From: Pseudobacter sp.
GTDB taxonomy: Bacteria; Bacteroidota; Bacteroidia; Chitinophagales; Chitinophagaceae
Length of the DNA stretch: 64,000 bases
NCBI GenBank assembly: GCA_017849455.1
Contig: JAFIGX010000003.1
Location: 496,001-560,000 of the forward strand
Reading direction: 5' to 3'
The stretch's first letter is position 1; each line of letters starts with the position of its first letter. Below are positions 25,185-33,607 of this stretch, in pieces. Below the pieces are notes generated by a model, which saw nothing but the letters and a program-made list of their open reading frames with translations, was not told the origin of the DNA and ran no database searches. The translations under genes and the position numbers were made by a program.

Positions 25185-25838
25185 ATGTGGCAGGCCATTA
25201 TTAGTGGAGTTACGCTTGGATGCATCCTCGCCCTATCGGTGGGACCAGTTATATTTACCATCATCAAGCAAAGTCTTGTGAATGGTCATACCGGCGGCTT
25301 CAGCTTCGTGGCAGGAGTGTGGGTAAGCGATATTGTACTCGTAGTGGTGAGCAATGCTTTCTCTGCACTCGTATCGGACCTGCTCAGGTACAAAAGCCTG
25401 ATCGGGTTTTTCGGGAGCGCCTTCCTGCTCATCATGGGCATCTATTACCTGTTCTTCAAGAAGGTGAGCCTGCGTACTGATGCTGATGGACAGGCCATTC
25501 GCTTCAGGAAAAGAGAGATGGCCAAAATATTCTCCAGCGGCTTCCTGATCAATACACTCAACCCCAGCGTATTTATTTTCTGGCTGGGCACTGCCACTGC
25601 CTTTGCGGCCAAATACACCTTTCAACAGAGGATACTCATCTTTGCCGTCTGCCTCGCATTGAATATTGCTGCCGACGTGGCCAAAGTATTGCTTGCAGGC
25701 AAATTGCGCAACCGGCTTACCCTGCATAATATCTCCATAATAAATAAAGTGTCAGGCGTGATCCTCGTGGCATTCGGGTTCGCGCTACTGTATGGGACTT
25801 TGTTTTTATCGGATAAAACAGTCTTAACAAATCCTTAG
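25185..25838 (+). CDS. LysE/RhtB family amino-acid exporter
   Basis: A 217-residue inner-membrane protein with six predicted helices and the family's GPVIFTIIKQSLVNGHTGG N-terminal motif; GSAFLLIMGIYYLF and FSSGFLINTLNPSVFIFWLG follow. The family exports amino acids or related small molecules. Close coupling to the GH3-like enzyme (23-base gap) hints that it may export that enzyme's amino-acyl product, which is speculative. Confidence 0.9.
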   Translation: MWQAIISGVTLGCILALSVGPVIFTIIKQSLVNGHTGGFSFVAGVWVSDIVLVVVSNAFSALVSDLLRYKSLIGFFGSAFLLIMGIYYLFFKKVSLRTDADGQAIRFRKREMAKIFSSGFLINTLNPSVFIFWLGTATAFAAKYTFQQRILIFAVCLALNIAADVAKVLLAGKLRNRLTLHNISIINKVSGVILVAFGFALLYGTLFLSDKTVLTNP

Positions 25839-25876
25839 TGTATTAAGTTCAGGTTGTGCTGTAACTTGTTGACTTG

Positions 25877-26464
25877 ATGAGACCAATTTTACTTCTAGTC
25901 TTTTTGTTTTCGTTTACTGCTGCAGGTTTTGCCCAGCAATCCGATTTTATCATCCTGAAGAAAAGGAATAACCGCACCCTCAAAACGTATGGTGAAGGCT
26001 CTTTTCTTTCCGCATCTACCCACAATGGATTTAATGTGAACGGATATATTGTCGCCATCCGCAATGATTCCATTTATATAAGACAACAGGAGACCCGCCT
26101 GGTAGGCACTGAATTCGGATCAACGCTCGATACACTGAGATATATTGTTGGGATCGATTACAGGGAATTGAAGCGGTTCAATTATACACAGGATAACGAA
26201 TGGGGCCGTAAGCGTGGCTTTGCCGTGATCACTGCTCCCCGGCTCATGATGATCGGCGGCGTTGGCTTCGTTGTGCTGGAATTGATCAACTCCCTTTACC
26301 GCGGCGAATCCCTCACGGAAAATAATAAGCTGCCATCGCTGGCAATCGGTGCAGGCATAGCGGCAGCAGGGTATGTCTGGCAACGGATGCAGGACCAGGG
26401 CAATAAGGTTGGTGGCAAGTACAAACTGGTCTATATAAAAGCCGGCGCCATTCTTCATCATTAA
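25877..26464 (+). CDS. Exported protein of unknown function
   Basis: 195 residues with a signal peptide (MRPILLLVFLFSFTAAGFAQ) and a beta-rich mature part (FIILKKRNNRTLKTYGEGSFLSA, GYIVAIRNDSIYIRQQE), followed by two hydrophobic stretches near residues 120-155. Such proteins are common in Bacteroidota and unnamed. It sits between the exporter and mtgA, all rightward. ATG 25877 is chosen over TTG 25874. Confidence 0.75.
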   Translation: MRPILLLVFLFSFTAAGFAQQSDFIILKKRNNRTLKTYGEGSFLSASTHNGFNVNGYIVAIRNDSIYIRQQETRLVGTEFGSTLDTLRYIVGIDYRELKRFNYTQDNEWGRKRGFAVITAPRLMMIGGVGFVVLELINSLYRGESLTENNKLPSLAIGAGIAAAGYVWQRMQDQGNKVGGKYKLVYIKAGAILHH

Positions 26465-26518
26465 AACATGAACAGCCTCGATTCGAATTAGTATCTTGCA
26501 ACCAAAGTTGCTATCCGA

Positions 26519-27223
26519 ATGGCCATTAAAACCCGGGGCTTGGGTCTTCGTGTTCTGCGATTTCTCAAACGACTGTTCATCTTCCTTTTCTTTTTTCAAT
26601 TGTTCTATATCTTCCTGCTGAAGTGGGTAAACCCGCCTGTTACACTTACACAGCTCGGAAGCTGGATCACCGGCAATGGCTTGAAAAGGGATTATGTTTC
26701 CTTCAGGGATATGTCGCCCTATGCAAAACTGGCGGTGATCTCTTCGGAAGACCAGCTCTTTCCCGATCATAGCGGGTTCGACTGGAAGCATATCGAAAAA
26801 GCCATGGAATATAATAAACGGAAGCCCGGCCGTGTGCGTGGGGCATCCACCATCAGCCAGCAGGTTGCCAAAAACGTTTTTCTCTGGCAGGGCAGGAGCT
26901 GGTTCCGCAAAGCACTGGAAGTATATTTTACTTTTATGATCGAGAAGATCTGGGGAAAAGAAAGGATACTGGAGATGTACCTGAACGTATCTGAAATGGG
27001 CACAGGCGTATTCGGCATTGAAGCCGCCTCCCGGAATTATTTCGACAAGCCGGCCAAACAACTCAACCGCCAGGAAGCCGCCATGATCGCCGCCTGCCTG
27101 CCCAATCCAAAGAAATATACGGTGAAGCCGGTTTCGGGCTATGTGGCAGGCCGTTATCCCTGGGTGATGAAGCAAATGAGCAACCTGCAGAACGATCCCG
27201 ATATTCAACGCCTCCTTCAATAA
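26519..27223 (+). CDS. mtgA: Monofunctional peptidoglycan glycosyltransferase MtgA
   Basis: A 234-residue GT51 enzyme that polymerises lipid II into glycan strands without a transpeptidase domain. One N-terminal membrane anchor (residues 16-38, LFIFLFFFQLFYIFLLKW) is followed by the GT51 motifs SSEDQLFPDHSGFDW (catalytic Glu), RGASTISQQVAKNVFLW, and WGKERILEMYLNVSEMG. The stop lies 5 bases from the end of the convergent GT39 gene. Confidence 0.95.
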   Translation: MAIKTRGLGLRVLRFLKRLFIFLFFFQLFYIFLLKWVNPPVTLTQLGSWITGNGLKRDYVSFRDMSPYAKLAVISSEDQLFPDHSGFDWKHIEKAMEYNKRKPGRVRGASTISQQVAKNVFLWQGRSWFRKALEVYFTFMIEKIWGKERILEMYLNVSEMGTGVFGIEAASRNYFDKPAKQLNRQEAAMIAACLPNPKKYTVKPVSGYVAGRYPWVMKQMSNLQNDPDIQRLLQ

Positions 27224-27228
27224 TCGGC

Positions 27229-28899
27229 TTATGGGACCTTCAGCGGGAAACTGGTGCTGTTGAGAGAGAAATAACCCGGAATAGCCGTGCTGATCCCCAT
27301 CCTCGCCGAGTATTCACCCTTCTGCATACTAACAGGAACGGATATACTGAATGGCTGAACAGCCTGCCTGATCTGACCGACGGTAAATTCTGTCCTGAAA
27401 TATACTGGCTTCTCCTTTTTCCGGAAAATGCTCACATAGAGCGAAGCGGTATCGTAAGGCTGTTGCTGCACAAGAGGCAGGTAAGTAATGGGTGTCAACA
27501 ACTCACCTGTGATGGCCAGGCGGCCACTGTCCAGTACCGGGTCTTCCGGTAAGCGTAACTGTATTCGGGAGAAGGAAAAATAATTGTCGACGAAGAAACT
27601 GGCCAGGCTGTCCGTTTCAGGCAGCAATTCGGTCAGGAGTGGTGGTTCGGCGCGACCGGTCGCCATCACTTTTTTTCCAAACAGCGAATCTTCGATCGGC
27701 CAGAAATTGTAATTGTTCCTGCGATAATCCACCCCGTTGAGCGACATAGAAGGATTCCCTGAATAAAACCAGTACTTGGAAGCGAATTGGTAACTGTTCA
27801 GGAAGATCACCGGCGAGCCACCGGCTTTCCGATGCACTGCATTCACCCAGATCCTGTTCGCATGGATCTCATCGGTTTTACTAACTCCATTGATGCCGGG
27901 CATGGCCGACAACATATACACCCTCGCCAACAGGATGAGCACCAGGGTGACCGGCACGCTCTTGTACAGCCATTTTCTCAGGGAAGCATCTCTCGTAAAA
28001 TACTGATGGCTCAGCACTATCAGCGGAATGAAGGCGGGGATCGTCCAGTTGGCCTCCACCCTGCCTTTCAAAGTGGAGAGCAGGAAGAAACCATACAAGC
28101 CGATCAGGGAAAATTTCAATGCCCGCTCAGTCAGCGATGCAGGCTTGTATACAAAGGCCGCCCACAGGAGCAGCCAGCCCATCAGCGGGCCGGCCAGGGC
28201 GATCTGGCCTAGAATATATTCTATCGTGAAGCTGAGCTTGTATTCACTGGCATTGCGCTCGAACAGATGGTACAGGATGGAAGGGAAACCATGGTCGTAT
28301 TGCCAGTACAGGTGCGGTGCAAAAAGGAGCAGGGCCACCAGCACGGCTATATATGCCTGGTATTTCCGGAGCAGGGATGGGTTGGAAAGGATAGTGGCAA
28401 AAATGATCAGCACGCCGTGGTATTTGCTGTACAGCATCAGGGCCATGGCGGCCCCTACCAGGATGCTGTTGAGGAGGTTCATCTGGTACAAAAAACGTTT
28501 GTACAACCAAAAGAAGAGCGCCACGAAAAAAAGCAGGGGGATATCGGGCGCTGCGATAATGCCCCCGATCTGCGCTACGGCCACTGTTCCGGCCACGGCA
28601 TAAAAAAGGAGGTCGTCTTTTTTTTCAGTGAGCTCCTGGATGATAAAAATGGTAGCCGTATTCATCATCACGATGAAAAGCCGTACACCCAGCTCGTGAT
28701 GAAAGAAGCCGAAGCCGGCCTTGATCAGTATGGCGATCATAGGAGGATGATCGAAATAACCCCAGGCAGGAAAACGCGAGTAAACCCAGTAATATGCTTC
28801 ATCATCTATCAGTTCCGTTTGACCGGCCTGCAGCATGTTGACGGTAAACCAGGTAAAATAAAAGAGAAGACGTTGGTGTTTTCTCACAAGAGGCAACAT
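27229..28899 (-). CDS. Glycosyltransferase family 39 membrane protein
   Basis: 556 residues with roughly ten transmembrane helices and a soluble C-terminal domain of about 180 residues. DDEAYYWVYSRFPAWGYFDHPPMIAILIK near the N-terminus is the ArnT/PMT-type catalytic loop with the acidic DE pair. Family members transfer a sugar from a polyprenyl-phosphate donor to lipid or protein on the periplasmic side. The acceptor is unknown. It is the first gene downstream of a leftward pair for NR uptake but is separated by about 33 bases and may share transcription. Confidence 0.88.
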   Translation of the reverse strand: MLPLVRKHQRLLFYFTWFTVNMLQAGQTELIDDEAYYWVYSRFPAWGYFDHPPMIAILIKAGFGFFHHELGVRLFIVMMNTATIFIIQELTEKKDDLLFYAVAGTVAVAQIGGIIAAPDIPLLFFVALFFWLYKRFLYQMNLLNSILVGAAMALMLYSKYHGVLIIFATILSNPSLLRKYQAYIAVLVALLLFAPHLYWQYDHGFPSILYHLFERNASEYKLSFTIEYILGQIALAGPLMGWLLLWAAFVYKPASLTERALKFSLIGLYGFFLLSTLKGRVEANWTIPAFIPLIVLSHQYFTRDASLRKWLYKSVPVTLVLILLARVYMLSAMPGINGVSKTDEIHANRIWVNAVHRKAGGSPVIFLNSYQFASKYWFYSGNPSMSLNGVDYRRNNYNFWPIEDSLFGKKVMATGRAEPPLLTELLPETDSLASFFVDNYFSFSRIQLRLPEDPVLDSGRLAITGELLTPITYLPLVQQQPYDTASLYVSIFRKKEKPVYFRTEFTVGQIRQAVQPFSISVPVSMQKGEYSARMGISTAIPGYFSLNSTSFPLKVP

Positions 28900-28932
28900 A
28901 AATTGATCACAACAATTGAAGCGATGAACTGT

Positions 28933-29490
28933 TTATGGTGTACCTATCATTTTTTCTACGGCGCTGATGGCTTTGCTGAGGCGTTCTTCATAATTGCCCG
29001 AAATATCGGCCCAGGGCACCTGCTGGTTGATCATCGTGTCCCTGTAAATATGATAGAGCTGCAGACGTGATTCGAGGTCTGGGTATTCACGCAATTCATC
29101 TTTCACCCAGGGCAGATCGATATTGCACAGCAGGTAAAGATCGTACTTCCTGGAGGCAATGCCGTCGAGGATCCAGGAATGGCACTGACCGAACACGAAT
29201 TCGCACCAGACTTTCATCACATAAAGATTGGTATCGATGAACAGGAGACCGGGATGATCATGGCCCGATGCTTTGTGCGACCGCTTCAGCTCACGGGCCA
29301 TTCGTTCTTCCAGTTCAACCTGTCCCCTGGCGATAGTAAGCAGGTTGTCGAAGCTGTAATGGGTACCGTGTTCCAACAGGTATCCACGGGCGTATTCCGG
29401 CACCCAAACGGTGCGGTAATGTTCGGCGAGCTGTTCGCAAAGTGTACTCTTGCCCGTGCTTTCAGGTCCTATTACAACTATCTTTTTCAT
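28933..29490 (-). CDS. nadR: Ribosylnicotinamide kinase domain protein (NadR C-terminal type)
   Basis: A 185-residue P-loop kinase equivalent to the C-terminal domain of NadR: KIVVIGPESTGKSTLCEQLA (Walker A), PEYARGYL, LLFIDTNLYVMKVW. It lacks the NMN adenylyltransferase and HTH domains of E. coli NadR, so only NR phosphorylation is expected. It lies immediately downstream of pnuC; the upstream extension of its frame runs into pnuC, so I start at ATG 29490 (29496 also possible). Import plus phosphorylation forms a nicotinamide riboside salvage pair. Confidence 0.85.
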   Translation of the reverse strand: MKKIVVIGPESTGKSTLCEQLAEHYRTVWVPEYARGYLLEHGTHYSFDNLLTIARGQVELEERMARELKRSHKASGHDHPGLLFIDTNLYVMKVWCEFVFGQCHSWILDGIASRKYDLYLLCNIDLPWVKDELREYPDLESRLQLYHIYRDTMINQQVPWADISGNYEERLSKAISAVEKMIGTP

Positions 29491-29498
29491 CAGCATAT

Positions 29499-30143
29499 TC
29501 AATGTTGTGCTGTTGGTACGGCAGGCCGCCCCGCTCTTTTTTTCCATTCGATCAATCCTGCCACTGCCATGATCAGCAGCACAAGATAAAAGACGCTGGT
29601 GAATACATAGTGCTTCACAAAGTATAATGGAATGGAGGCAAAGTTAGTGGCGATCCACCAATACCAGCTTTCCACTTTTTTGCGGGCCATCAGGTACATA
29701 CCGGTATACGCGGTGGCGGATGCGAAAGCATCGGCCCAGGGAATCGCTTCCGGGGCGAATTCTTTTTTCAGCCAGGTGAGGGCACCGAAGATCACTAGGT
29801 AGCATACGAGGCAGAACAATAATTGATTTGCCCATTCTTTCGAAGAGGAATACCTGATCACCACCAGATGCTCTTTTGCTTCGTTTGTCTTTGCCCAGAG
29901 CACCCATCCATAAACGCTCATGATGGTATAATACAGGTTCACACTGGCCTCGCCATACAGGTGCCCTTTCATGCTCAGGAAAATGTAAATGACAGTGCTC
30001 ACCAGCCCTGTAGGGTATACCCAGATATTTTCGATACGCGAGAACCACACGCTGGCAATGCCGGCAAACACGGCCATGTATTCAAGCCAGGTGGTCTGCT
30101 GCATCCCTTGTATAAATTGCTGATAGATCTCCTGAAAGCTCAT
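29499..30143 (-). CDS. pnuC: Nicotinamide riboside transporter PnuC
   Basis: A 214-residue membrane facilitator with seven hydrophobic helices. Signatures: WLEYMAVFAGIASVWFSRIENIWVYPTGLVSTVIYI, GHLYGEASVNLYYTIMSVYGWVLW, and WWIATNFASIPLYFVKHY near the end. The start MSFQEIYQQF at 30143 fits homologues; an extension to 30194 is possible. Pairing with an NR kinase rather than thiamine genes supports NR as substrate. Confidence 0.92.
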   Translation of the reverse strand: MSFQEIYQQFIQGMQQTTWLEYMAVFAGIASVWFSRIENIWVYPTGLVSTVIYIFLSMKGHLYGEASVNLYYTIMSVYGWVLWAKTNEAKEHLVVIRYSSSKEWANQLLFCLVCYLVIFGALTWLKKEFAPEAIPWADAFASATAYTGMYLMARKKVESWYWWIATNFASIPLYFVKHYVFTSVFYLVLLIMAVAGLIEWKKRAGRPAVPTAQH

Positions 30144-30251
30144 GCCGGCAAATAATTTCATGCACAAGATACAAGCAGCCGTTACAACAAACAAAGATTG
30201 TGCAGCGTGTTGCAGGGAATGATGGGAAGTTCGGATATTTGAGCCTCAAAA

Positions 30252-31064
30252 ATGGCAAGCATGTCCTTCTACCAAAATAAAATAGCCTGGATCACGGGAG
30301 CTTCTTCCGGTATCGGCGAAGCCCTGGTATATGAGCTTTCGAAAGCAGGGGCCAAACTGATCATCTCTGCCAGGAGGGAGGCGGAACTGGAAAGGGTGAG
30401 GCAGCAATCGGGCCATCCGGAAAATGTGTTCATCCTTCCGCTCGACCTGGAAGCACCGGCCACTTTTGATGCGGCTGTACAAATGGCGATCGCCGCATTC
30501 GGTCGGATCGACCTGGTCTTCCACAATGGCGGTATCAGCCAGCGCTCACTGGTGAAAGACACGTTGCCGGCCATCCACCGAAAAATAATGGAGATCGATT
30601 ATTTCAGCTATATCGAATTGACGCGATTATTGCTCCCCCATTTTCAACAGCAACGAAGCGGGCACCTGGTAGTGATCAGTAGTGTGATGGGAAAGATCGG
30701 CACACCATTGCGTTCTGCCTATGCTGCGGCCAAACACGCGCTGCATGGGTATTTCGATTGCCTGCGGGCGGAAGTATGGAAAGATAATATCGGGGTAACC
30801 GTGATCACGCCCGGCTATATACGCACTAAAGTAACGATGAATGCCGTTACGGCCACCGGAGAAAAATTGAACAGGGAAGGGAAGGAGATCGGTAACGGAT
30901 ATCCTGCCGATAGAACGGCTGCGCAGATCGCCAAAGCTGTGGAGAATGGAAAATATGAAAAGTATGTAGGGAAGCCTTTCTCAAAGGAATGGATGGCGAT
31001 CCAGCTCATGCGCTTCTTTCCTGCTATGGCCATGCGCGTTTTCAGGAATGCCGTGCCCGATTAA
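30252..31064 (+). CDS. Short-chain dehydrogenase/reductase
   Basis: A 270-residue classical SDR: WITGASSGIGEAL for NAD(P) binding with an Arg-rich second loop (SARREAEL) suggesting NADPH, FHNGGISQRS, VVISSVMG with the catalytic Ser, and SAYAAAKHAL with Tyr-x3-Lys. It resembles the DHRS7B-like group in Bacteroidota. The substrate is unknown. Its stop overlaps the stop of the convergent SRPBCC gene. Confidence 0.92.
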   Translation: MASMSFYQNKIAWITGASSGIGEALVYELSKAGAKLIISARREAELERVRQQSGHPENVFILPLDLEAPATFDAAVQMAIAAFGRIDLVFHNGGISQRSLVKDTLPAIHRKIMEIDYFSYIELTRLLLPHFQQQRSGHLVVISSVMGKIGTPLRSAYAAAKHALHGYFDCLRAEVWKDNIGVTVITPGYIRTKVTMNAVTATGEKLNREGKEIGNGYPADRTAAQIAKAVENGKYEKYVGKPFSKEWMAIQLMRFFPAMAMRVFRNAVPD

Positions 31065-31597
31065 AGGGAAGATGATTCGCAAAGTTTTTTCAGGTTCTCG
31101 AGGCCGGTCACGAATTGTTTCTGTAAACTCTTATTGAGGTATGGTCCCATCAGTCGCGCCATCGGATAGGGAAGGGCGCCATTGTTCTGCCAGGTAACTT
31201 TTGTTTCCCCATTCCCCCATTCTTCAAAAAGCCAGTTGTCGTTCGCTTTTGCTTTCCAGGGTTTGATGAATTCGAGATTGATATGAACATGTTTGGGGTC
31301 GATATCCCGGAGTGTCAAGCTGCCTTCCCCGATCTTTTTGCCCGACCAGGAATATTTATGCCCGGGTGTTTTCGGTGTGCCGGTGATCTCCTGTTTGCTC
31401 TGCGGTTCCATCTGTTGCCAGGGATTCCATTGCTTGTAGTAATTGAAATCGGCCACTTTGTCCATCACCCCATTCACCGGTTTGTTGATAATGGTAGATT
31501 TCTCCACGTTATACGAGCCCGGTAAAAAAGCGGCCACCAGCAAGATCAGCACTATCAGTCCGGCCAGGATAGAAATGATGGTAAAAACGATAGCCAT
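31061..31597 (-). CDS. SRPBCC-fold protein with N-terminal anchor
   Basis: 178 residues: one hydrophobic N-terminal helix (MAIVFTIISILAGLIVLILLVAAFL) followed by a START/polyketide-cyclase-like SRPBCC domain (NVEKSTIINKPVNGVMDKVADF, YKQWNPWQQM, KYSWSGKKIGEGSLTL). It is typical of unannotated Bacteroidota proteins that bind a hydrophobic ligand. ATG 31597 is preferred; a 27-codon upstream extension lacks sense. Confidence 0.82.
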   Translation of the reverse strand: MAIVFTIISILAGLIVLILLVAAFLPGSYNVEKSTIINKPVNGVMDKVADFNYYKQWNPWQQMEPQSKQEITGTPKTPGHKYSWSGKKIGEGSLTLRDIDPKHVHINLEFIKPWKAKANDNWLFEEWGNGETKVTWQNNGALPYPMARLMGPYLNKSLQKQFVTGLENLKKLCESSSL

Positions 31598-31675
31598 ACG
31601 CAAGCAGTTTACTGTAAGATACGCGAATACGTTACAAAAGTCAAACCATTGAAGGAATAGTTCAGGGCCAGCCAA

Positions 31676-31700
31676 CAAAAAAACCTCCCGGGAAGGAGGT
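31676..31700 (-). terminator. Rho-independent terminator of the Nfu gene
   Basis: A 6-bp stem ACCTCC / GGAGGT (31683-31688, 31695-31700) followed on the minus strand by TTTTTTTGTT, 28 bases beyond the Nfu stop codon. Confidence 0.85.
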
Positions 31701-31728
31701 CTGTATGGAGGGAAAAATATGATTATCG

Positions 31729-32325
31729 TTATTCGGCTTCGGCCACCACTTCTTTCACTTCAGGGATCATACGTTTCATCATGCCTTCTATGCCGGCTTT
31801 CAGCGTGATCATGGAAGAAGGGCAACCGCTGCAGGAGCCCTGCAACATCAGGTTCACCACGCCATCATCATAGCTTTTGAACTGGATAGCGCCACCATCC
31901 ATCTCAACGGCCGGCTTTACATAATTTTCCAGCAATTCTTTGATACGTTTTACCACATCGTCGTCATCAGCGGCCACGGTATTGCTGCTTTCAGGTTTAA
32001 TGGCGGCTACTTCATCTTCATTGACCACTACTTTGCCTTCTTCGAGATATTCTTTCAGGAACTGGCGGATGGTAGGGATCACATCGCTCCATTCCGTATC
32101 ACCGGTCTTGGTAAGCGTCACGAAATTACTGGCAATGAATACAGCCCGGATGAAGGGAAAACCGAAAAGCTCGATGGCCAGGGGAGAAGGTTTAGCACTT
32201 TCTACATCAGGAAAATCGATGCTTTTGCCCGGATAAAGCAGCTTATTCGCCACGAATTTCATAGTTTCCGGGTTAGGGGTCATTTCTGTATAAATGCTGA
32301 TGACAGGATTTCCTGTTTTGATCAT
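31729..32325 (-). CDS. NifU-like iron-sulfur carrier (Nfu type)
   Basis: 198 residues: an N-terminal Nfu_N domain (ISIYTEMTPNPETMKFVANK, PLAIELFGFPFIRAVFI), a linker, and a C-terminal NifU domain with ENYVKPAVEMDGGAIQF and the cluster-binding CxxC in GSCSGCPSS. It delivers Fe-S clusters to apoproteins. A minus-strand CAAAAATA complement (TATTTTTG) at 32345-32352 is a plausible -7 element. Confidence 0.93.
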   Translation of the reverse strand: MIKTGNPVISIYTEMTPNPETMKFVANKLLYPGKSIDFPDVESAKPSPLAIELFGFPFIRAVFIASNFVTLTKTGDTEWSDVIPTIRQFLKEYLEEGKVVVNEDEVAAIKPESSNTVAADDDDVVKRIKELLENYVKPAVEMDGGAIQFKSYDDGVVNLMLQGSCSGCPSSMITLKAGIEGMMKRMIPEVKEVVAEAE

Positions 32326-32414
32326 AATACACTGTATTTACTTGCAAAAATAACAAAGTGCGGCCAGCAATTGTTTTTTAATTCGGGAAATGCCGCATCG
32401 ATACAGGGAAGCTG

Positions 32415-32804
32415 TCAGTGATCGCAATCGTCGGCGTGGGCATGGTCATGGACCCTGCAAAGGCGGTAGTTCAGCCAATGCCCTGCAATGATGAAGAGTA
32501 GGGCAAAAGGCAGTAGCCAGAGCTGATACCCATGCCATATCTGTTTGGCGATCAGGAAGATGATCCCGATGCTGAATAAAGATACGGGCAGGAAGCTGTG
32601 GTGATGCCGGCGGTAGCCATGCCAGAGGGAAAAGGTGCCGATGGCAAAAGCGAGCGCGATCATCCCATATTCGAATGCTGTATTTTCGATGATATTGACC
32701 CCGAAAATGGGTAAACTCGTCAATAAAAGTGGTAAAATGGCGCAATGTATAGCGCAGGCCATCGATGTGGCAACTCCCCAGGCATCCCAGTTGATCCGAT
32801 TCAT
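32415..32804 (-). CDS. MerC-domain membrane protein
   Basis: A 129-residue protein with four hydrophobic helices. The first helix carries MACAIHCAILPLLL, the Cys-x2/3-Cys pair of MerC-type metal transporters, and the C-terminus is His/Asp rich (VHDHAHADDCDH), suited to metal binding. MerC imports mercury in mer operons, but Bacteroidota homologues sit with SCO and Fur genes, as here, and more likely handle another metal. ATG 32804 follows a TATCTTTG element by 4 bases. It is divergent from the SCO-Fur pair. Confidence 0.85.
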   Translation of the reverse strand: MNRINWDAWGVATSMACAIHCAILPLLLTSLPIFGVNIIENTAFEYGMIALAFAIGTFSLWHGYRRHHHSFLPVSLFSIGIIFLIAKQIWHGYQLWLLPFALLFIIAGHWLNYRLCRVHDHAHADDCDH

Positions 32805-32808
32805 GGAG

Positions 32809-32816
32809 CAAAGATA
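32809..32816 (-). promoter_or_regulatory. -7 element (TATCTTTG) for the MerC gene
   Basis: An exact TAnnTTTG on the minus strand ending 4 bases before the ATG at 32804; it predicts a leaderless transcript. Confidence 0.6.
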
Positions 32817-32835
32817 GGGGACTGGGTTTAATTTA

Positions 32836-32850
32836 TGCAACTTTGTTGCA
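32836..32850. promoter_or_regulatory. Candidate metalloregulator operator (6-3-6 palindrome)
   Basis: TGCAAC-TTT-GTTGCA, a perfect inverted repeat in the divergent promoter region between MerC and SCO, about 20 bases upstream of the MerC -7 element. Its size and AT-rich flanks fit a Fur/Zur-family operator, and a Fur-family gene is the third gene of the cluster. Binding is inferred. Confidence 0.5.
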
Positions 32851-32900
32851 ATTTTTTTGTTGAACCATTGAAAAAATGCTGAAATCGGGCGGGCCGCCTG

Positions 32901-32917
32901 TAACTTTGTCTCAAAGT
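32901..32917 (+). promoter_or_regulatory. -7 element overlapped by a 6-3-6 palindrome, SCO promoter
   Basis: TAACTTTG at 32901-32908 matches TAnnTTTG exactly, and ACTTTG-TCT-CAAAGT (32903-32917) is a perfect inverted repeat covering it and the expected start of transcription. A repressor bound here would block the promoter. The SCO ATG is at 32931. Confidence 0.5.
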
Positions 32918-32930
32918 AACAGTACTGGAA

Positions 32931-33584
32931 ATGAAGAATAAGAAGTTATTATTTTATCTGGGATTTTTCCTGCTGCTCGTGATCGGGTTTTACGTAGCGC
33001 TAACGCAGGTGATCCCCGGTTTCGGGAAAGCAAAGCTGCCGGTGATCAATAATGTAAGGTCCTTTCATTTCGTGAACCAGGACGGGAAAGCGATCAGTGA
33101 GCGGGACGTGGAAGGGAAGGTATATGTGGCGGAATATTTTTTTACCACCTGCAAGAGCATCTGTCCTATCATGAACAGGAACCTGTTACCTATCCATGAG
33201 CAATTCAAAAATGAGCCCGGCTTCCTGATCCTTTCGCATACCTGCGATCCCGAAACAGACAGTTCGGCAAGGTTGAAAGTATATGCCGATTCAATGAAGA
33301 TCGATACGGAGCACTGGTGGTTCCTCACAGGATCGAAGGACAGCCTGTACAGCACTGCCCGTAACAGTTACCTGCTCGATGATCCGAAGAACAACCTGCA
33401 GAATATCGACCAGCAGTTCCTGCACACGCAATTCTTTGCATTGGTGGATAAGAGCGGGCGGGTGCGGAAGATCTACGATGGACTGAAAAAAGAAGAACTG
33501 GAAACCCTGAAAAAAGATATTGCCGATCTCCTGGTTGAACCCGTGTCCCAAACCCGATTCAGCAACAATATATTTGGCAATTGA
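32931..33584 (+). CDS. SCO1/SenC family copper chaperone-like protein
   Basis: 217 residues, with an N-terminal membrane anchor (residues 5-27) and a thioredoxin-fold domain facing the periplasm. The copper-binding motif CKSIC (in FTTCKSICPIM) and the distal His (FLHTQFFALVD) are intact. SCO proteins deliver Cu to cytochrome oxidase CuA sites; in this genome neighbourhood only bd oxidase is seen, so the client is unclear. The stop is followed closely by the fur-family gene, implying co-transcription. Confidence 0.92.
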   Translation: MKNKKLLFYLGFFLLLVIGFYVALTQVIPGFGKAKLPVINNVRSFHFVNQDGKAISERDVEGKVYVAEYFFTTCKSICPIMNRNLLPIHEQFKNEPGFLILSHTCDPETDSSARLKVYADSMKIDTEHWWFLTGSKDSLYSTARNSYLLDDPKNNLQNIDQQFLHTQFFALVDKSGRVRKIYDGLKKEELETLKKDIADLLVEPVSQTRFSNNIFGN

Positions 33585-33607
33585 CATTGCCGGAAATTTT
33601 TAACCGG

